A stretch of DNA of 44,785 bases, from positions 1-44,785 of the forward strand of contig MNES01000079.1 of assembly GCA_001917815.1 (NCBI GenBank), in the 5' to 3' direction. How positions within the stretch are numbered: position 1 is the stretch's first letter; each line of letters begins with the position of its first letter. The notes under the pieces are model-generated. The model saw nothing but the letters and a program-made list of their open reading frames with translations, searched no databases and had not been told where the DNA came from. The stretch comes from Chloroflexi bacterium 13_1_40CM_65_17 (lineage in GTDB: Bacteria; Chloroflexota; Dormibacteria; Dormibacterales; Dormibacteraceae). Positions 41,201 through 44,785 of this stretch are shown in pieces. A program made the position numbers and the translations under genes.

Positions 41201-42685
41201 TCATGCGGCCTCGGAAGCCTCTTCGGATTCCGGCTCGGGACGTGCGATCGGTCGCTGCGAGCGCATTCCGCCGGCTGACCGCAGCACTACCACCACGATC
41301 AGCAATCCCGTCGCCACACAAGCTGCCGCGATGGCGAATCCAAGTTGGTAACCACCGGTCAGCGCGCTGACGATCGAATTCCCTTGCGCGATCAGCGTGC
41401 GGGAATGGTCGGTCGCGATCGTGCCCAGCGCGGCCAGGCCGAACGCGGCACCGACCTGCATCGTCACGTTGGCCACCCCGGAAGCAACGCCGGCGTCGGC
41501 GGCGGGAACGTCGGCCATCATGATCGTCATCAGGGGCATGAACGACATGCCCGCGCCGATGCCGAACAGTAGATACGCCCCGAAGATGCCCGGGAAGTAA
41601 GCCGCATGCTGGTCGGCCGTCGACAGTAGAACCAATGCGCTGGTGATCAACACCAGGCCTGGGATGAGCAGAGCCCGCGGACCGAAGGTGCGCATCAACC
41701 TCGCTGTGATGCCGAGCGACAGCACCGCCAGCGCGAGGGTCGTAGGCAAGAACGCCAGGCCGGTTCCGACCGCGCCGTAGCCCTTGACGTTCTGTAGGTA
41801 GAGCGCGCCCAGGAAGAAGGTCGTGAACATGCCGGTGGCGAGCATTGCCCGTGCTGCGCTGGCGCCGGTCAGGCTTCGCAGGCGGAGGATTCGCGGCGGC
41901 AGGATCGGGTTCTCGAGGCGTGCCTCGAGCCAGAAGAATGCAATCAGCAGCAAGATCGCTGCCGCGCCGAACCCGATCGTGTGGTCAGATCCCCAACCCT
42001 GGTCAGCGGCGGTCACGATTGCGTAAACGCCGAGCATCACCGCGGCACTGACCAGGATCGAGCCGGCGACGTCGACGCCGTGGCTCAGGCCGATGCCCTC
42101 GTTCTCCTCGATCAGCCTCCAGCCCAGCAGCAGGGTCCCGACGCCGATCGGCACGTTGATGAAAAAGATCCAGTGCCAGCTGATCATCTGCGTGAGCATC
42201 CCTCCGGCCAGCAGCCCCAGCGAGCCGCCGCCGGCGAGCACGAACGTGAAGACGCTCATCGCCTGGGCGCGTTCACTAGGCTGGGGAAAGCCCGTCACGA
42301 TCAGGGCGAGGATGACGCCGGCGGAGAGGGCGCCTCCCAGTCCCTGCAGGAAGCGAGCGCCGATGAGCGTCGCGGAGTCCTGCGCCAGTCCGCTCAAAAC
42401 CGAAGCCATGGTGAACACCAGCACACCGGCAAGAAACACCTTCCGGCGGCCGATCAGGTCACCTGCCCGGCCGCCTATGAGAAGGAAGCTGCCATAGGCG
42501 ATCAGGTACCCGTTGACGACCCAGGTCAGGTTGGCCTGGCTGAAGTGCAGGTCGCGCTGAATCGAGGGCAGTGCGACGTTCACGATCGTCGAGTCGAGGA
42601 CGATCATCAGCTGGCCGAGGCAGATGACGATCAGGGCGATCCAGCGCCGCCTATCGGGTCGTATTGCCGAAGAATGAATTTTCAT
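41201..42685 (-). CDS. MFS multidrug exporter, DHA2 family (EmrB/QacA type)
   Basis: A 494-residue major-facilitator protein with about 14 hydrophobic helices. Helix 1 region is WIALIVICLGQLMIVLDSTI, which includes the conserved LDSTIVNVALP motif of DHA2 transporters; the helix 2-3 loop is GGRAGDLIGRRKVFL (motif A), and GFPQPSERAQAMSVF follows. Such pumps expel drugs or toxic organics using the proton gradient. GGAGG lies four bases before ATG 42685. It is divergent from a MarR-family regulator, a standard repressor/exporter pairing. Substrates are unknown. Confidence 0.93.
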   Translation of the reverse strand: MKIHSSAIRPDRRRWIALIVICLGQLMIVLDSTIVNVALPSIQRDLHFSQANLTWVVNGYLIAYGSFLLIGGRAGDLIGRRKVFLAGVLVFTMASVLSGLAQDSATLIGARFLQGLGGALSAGVILALIVTGFPQPSERAQAMSVFTFVLAGGGSLGLLAGGMLTQMISWHWIFFINVPIGVGTLLLGWRLIEENEGIGLSHGVDVAGSILVSAAVMLGVYAIVTAADQGWGSDHTIGFGAAAILLLIAFFWLEARLENPILPPRILRLRSLTGASAARAMLATGMFTTFFLGALYLQNVKGYGAVGTGLAFLPTTLALAVLSLGITARLMRTFGPRALLIPGLVLITSALVLLSTADQHAAYFPGIFGAYLLFGIGAGMSFMPLMTIMMADVPAADAGVASGVANVTMQVGAAFGLAALGTIATDHSRTLIAQGNSIVSALTGGYQLGFAIAAACVATGLLIVVVVLRSAGGMRSQRPIARPEPESEEASEAA

Positions 42686-42712
42686 AACGCCTCCACAGAC
42701 GAACCAACTTAC

Positions 42713-42737
42713 GTGACGATCACTATAACAGGATCAT
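42713..42737. promoter_or_regulatory. Candidate MarR operator/promoter region
   Basis: An AT-rich divergent stretch between the exporter and the regulator. It holds the short palindrome GTGACGATCAC (42713-42723) and a direct repeat GATCA (42719-42723 and 42733-42737), with TATAAC between. These are plausible binding sites for the adjacent MarR protein and for the divergent promoters. Confidence 0.4.
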
Positions 42738-42803
42738 TATGCTACTTATTGCATGGATTATCTGAATAGTGGGAATGATTCTCATCTGGTGGTAGGATCA
42801 GAA

Positions 42804-43259
42804 GTGGTCAAGATGGAGAGCGGTTCGGATACGGGGCTGATCGCGCTGATCACCCAGATTTCCAAAGCGCTGCACCGGCGCACCTCAGAGGAGCTGCTGG
42901 GCATGCGCCTCAAGCAGTTCATGCTCCTTGGCTACGTGCGCGACCATCCCGCTGTCTCACAGCAGGAGCTGGAGACCGCCCTTCTGATCGACGCGAACGG
43001 GGTGGTCCTGCTGCTCAACGAGCTGGAGGCGGCCGGCCTCTCAGTCAGGCGCCGCGACCCGCATGATCGCCGGCGTCACCTGGTGGAGCTGACCGCGTCA
43101 GGCCGCGTGGCGGTCGAACGCGCGGAAAAGGCGCGCGAGAGCCTCGAGGACGAGGTCCTGGCGGATTTCAGCCCCGAGGAACGGGCGTCGCTAAGAAAGC
43201 TCCTTCGCCGCGTCCTCGACAGCCTGCTCCGGGTCTCCCCGGACGCCATCAAGGTCTAA
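42804..43259 (+). CDS. MarR-family transcriptional regulator
   Basis: A winged-helix repressor of about 151 residues. The DNA-binding part shows LKQFMLLGYVRDHPAVSQQE then LLIDANGVVLLLNELEAAGL and the wing VRRRDPHDRRRHLVELTASG; the outer helices form the dimer interface. No cysteine is present, so sensing is probably by ligand binding rather than thiol oxidation. GTG 42804 with AGGA six bases upstream is preferred; ATG 42753 gives a longer, uncharacteristic N-terminus without a Shine-Dalgarno, and ATG 42813 is also possible. It probably controls itself and the exporter. The stop is 3 bases from that of the convergent thiolase gene. Confidence 0.9.
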   Translation: MVKMESGSDTGLIALITQISKALHRRTSEELLGMRLKQFMLLGYVRDHPAVSQQELETALLIDANGVVLLLNELEAAGLSVRRRDPHDRRRHLVELTASGRVAVERAEKARESLEDEVLADFSPEERASLRKLLRRVLDSLLRVSPDAIKV

Positions 43260-43262
43260 GCG

Positions 43263-44426
43263 CTAGTTCAGCCTCTCGACGATCATGGCCATGCCTTGGC
43301 CACCGCCGACGCACATCGTCTCCAGCCCATAGGTCTTGTCCTTCTCGCGCAGCCCATTCAGCAGCGTGCACAAGATGCGGGCGCCGGTCATGCCGAACGG
43401 GTGGCCCAGCGCGATCGCGCCTCCGTGCGGGTTGAGCTTGTCGCTGAACGGGTCGATGCCAATTCCACGCGCTGAAGGTATGACCTGCGCCGCGAACGCC
43501 TCGTTGATCTCGACGATGTCGATGTCGTCGATGGTCATCTTCGCCCGCTTCAGTGCCTGCTTCGAGGCCTCGATCGGCCCGAGGCCCATGATCTCCGGCT
43601 CGAGCGCGGTCAAGCCTGTCGAGACCACCCGCGCCACGGGCTTGATGCCGAGCTCCTTGGCTTTGCGTTCCGACATCACCACCACCGCCGCGGCGCCATC
43701 GTTGAGCGGGCATGAGTTGCCGGCCGTCACCGTGCCGTCTTCGCGGAAAGCCGGCTTGAGGGTCGCCAGCACCTCCATGGTCGTCCCCGGCCGCGGGCCG
43801 TCGTCCTTGGTGAACATTTCGCCGTTCGGCAGCGGAACGGGGATGATCTCGCGGTCGAAGAAGCCATCGTCACGGGCCTTCACAGCCGCGTTCTGGCTCT
43901 TGACCGCGTAGCGGTCCTGCTCCTCGCGGCTGATCTTTTCACGCCGCGCGACGTTCTCGGCGGTCTGGCCCATCGCGATGTAGATGTCGGGGTACTCCTC
44001 GGCATTCCCGGGGACCAGCCTCAGGTTGTACGTGTCCGGCGCGTCTGGATAGCCGCTGCCGAATCGGGAGACGCACTCGACCCCGACGGACAAAAACACG
44101 TCACCTTCGCCGGCCTCGATCGCGTGCGCCGCGATCCTTGTAGTCATGAGCGACGATGAGCAGTAGCGGTTGACGGTCACCCCGGGCACGTCGAGCCGGC
44201 TCAGGACCGACACCACGCGGCCGATGTTGTGTCCCTGCTCGCCGCCAGGGAGCCCGCATCCGCAAATCAGGTCTTCGATCTCGGAGCGCTCGAGCTGCGG
44301 GACCTGTTCGAGCACCTTGGTGACGACGTAAGACGCGAGGTCGTCCGCCCGGACGTCGACCAGCGATCCCTTGCGAGCCCTCCCGATTGGAGAGCGGCCC
44401 AAAGCAGCGATCACAGCTCCATTCAT
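43263..44426 (-). CDS. Acetyl-CoA acyltransferase (thiolase)
   Basis: A 387-residue thiolase. The acylated cysteine is in VNRYCSSSLMTTRIAAHAI, the two other catalytic residues are in GGAIALGHPFGMTGARI and CVGGGQGMAMI, and the EINEAFAAQ motif is present. Thiolases cleave 3-ketoacyl-CoA or condense acetyl-CoA; the FadA-like spacing suggests beta-oxidation, but a biosynthetic role, for example feeding PHA synthesis, is not excluded. ATG 44426 gives the usual start (NGAVIAALGRSPIGRARKG). It lies 31 bases downstream of the two-TM protein gene on the same strand. Confidence 0.93.
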   Translation of the reverse strand: MNGAVIAALGRSPIGRARKGSLVDVRADDLASYVVTKVLEQVPQLERSEIEDLICGCGLPGGEQGHNIGRVVSVLSRLDVPGVTVNRYCSSSLMTTRIAAHAIEAGEGDVFLSVGVECVSRFGSGYPDAPDTYNLRLVPGNAEEYPDIYIAMGQTAENVARREKISREEQDRYAVKSQNAAVKARDDGFFDREIIPVPLPNGEMFTKDDGPRPGTTMEVLATLKPAFREDGTVTAGNSCPLNDGAAAVVVMSERKAKELGIKPVARVVSTGLTALEPEIMGLGPIEASKQALKRAKMTIDDIDIVEINEAFAAQVIPSARGIGIDPFSDKLNPHGGAIALGHPFGMTGARILCTLLNGLREKDKTYGLETMCVGGGQGMAMIVERLN

Positions 44427-44457
44427 GGTTCGAATTATTACGCCTGGCCGCAGATCG

Positions 44458-44760
44458 CTATTTCAGCCGAGCCTTGCGCTCGCCCGAGACGACGAAGACG
44501 ACGAAGACCAGCAGCATGAACAGGATGATGCCGAGCACGACGACCCCGTGGATCCCGCCCCACGACGCGAGCACCAGCACGGTGGCCATGGCGGGCAACC
44601 ACAACGCCCCGGCGAGCTCGCGCCGGCCGAGCGTCTTGTACCGGCGGCCCTCTTTCACGAGCTCACGAGGCAGCGGCTCGTTGGCGTCGAGGGGAGCGAA
44701 GATCGAGTACATGCTCTCCCGCTCCAGGCTGCGGAGTCGGATGTCGCTCTTGTCCGTCAT
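44458..44760 (-). CDS. Small two-TM protein
   Basis: A 100-residue membrane protein of unknown function. A charged N-terminal half of about 50 residues (DKSDIRLRSLERESMYSIFA, then LPRELVKEGRRYKTLGRREL) is followed by two helices (WLPAMATVLVLASWGG and VVVLGIILFMLLVFVVFVVS) and a basic end, KARLK. ATG 44760 has GAGG six bases upstream; an in-frame GTG at 44775 would add five residues. It lies just upstream of the thiolase gene and near the right window edge. Confidence 0.75.
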   Translation of the reverse strand: MTDKSDIRLRSLERESMYSIFAPLDANEPLPRELVKEGRRYKTLGRRELAGALWLPAMATVLVLASWGGIHGVVVLGIILFMLLVFVVFVVSGERKARLK

Positions 44761-44785
44761 CAGGGCCTCGAACACAGTTTGCCAC

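Overview
The window is 44.8 kb of high-GC bacterial chromosome, densely packed with genes. There is no gene-free stretch over 300 bases, many stop and start codons overlap, and GTG or TTG starts are very common. Gene content points to a Gram-positive-like (Terrabacteria) lineage such as Dormibacterota, Chloroflexota or a deep Actinomycetota branch. The clues are a GuaB3-type IMP dehydrogenase, the three-part PurS/PurQ/PurL synthase, an Fe-S type PurF, a Gram-positive-type LexA box, a DUF881 remnant and an actinobacterial-style epimerase/acyltransferase pair. The phylum is an inference; no rRNA or tRNA gene was seen. I saw no insertion sequence, prophage, CRISPR array or attachment site.

Left part (1-17.1 kb): an MrfA/YprA-like DNA-repair helicase, cut by the window edge and preceded by a LexA-like operator; an ECF sigma factor with a small low-complexity membrane protein; cysS; an operon of a molybdopterin-binding protein, a DUF309 protein and an HD phosphohydrolase; an FmdB zinc ribbon; a threonine/serine dehydratase; a membrane protein; an amidohydrolase; a divergent pair made of a PhaF-like basic protein and a PhaR-type regulator; a frameshifted DUF881 pseudogene; a Glu/Leu-type dehydrogenase; an epimerase plus acyltransferase; a kinase-fold protein; a winged-helix-like protein and a DUF4332 protein.

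Centre (17.1-40.2 kb): a purine supercluster in two plus-strand operons. The first is guaB3-guaA-(terpene-cyclase-like)-purD-purE-pycB-pycA-NUDIX. The second is purB-purC-purS-purQ-purL-purF-purM-purN-purH-kynA-(small Cys protein). Together they encode almost the whole route from PRPP to IMP plus GMP synthesis. purK and purA are not in the window. Between the two operons, on the opposite strand, sits an ECF sigma factor coupled to a large membrane-anchored beta-propeller protein, the likely anti-sigma or sensor. Both purine operons start with a similar promoter/leader: TATAAT, then CCCC, then CCATTGG, then GAG.

Right part (40.2-44.8 kb): a MarR regulator divergent from a 14-TM drug exporter and a quinone-reductase-like enzyme, then an acetyl-CoA acyltransferase and a small two-TM protein.

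No wholly new system is obvious. The best leads are the LexA-type operator on the repair helicase, the shared purine leader, the ECF/propeller module lodged inside the purine cluster, and the non-purine passengers in the purine operons (cyclase-like protein, split pyruvate carboxylase, tryptophan dioxygenase).
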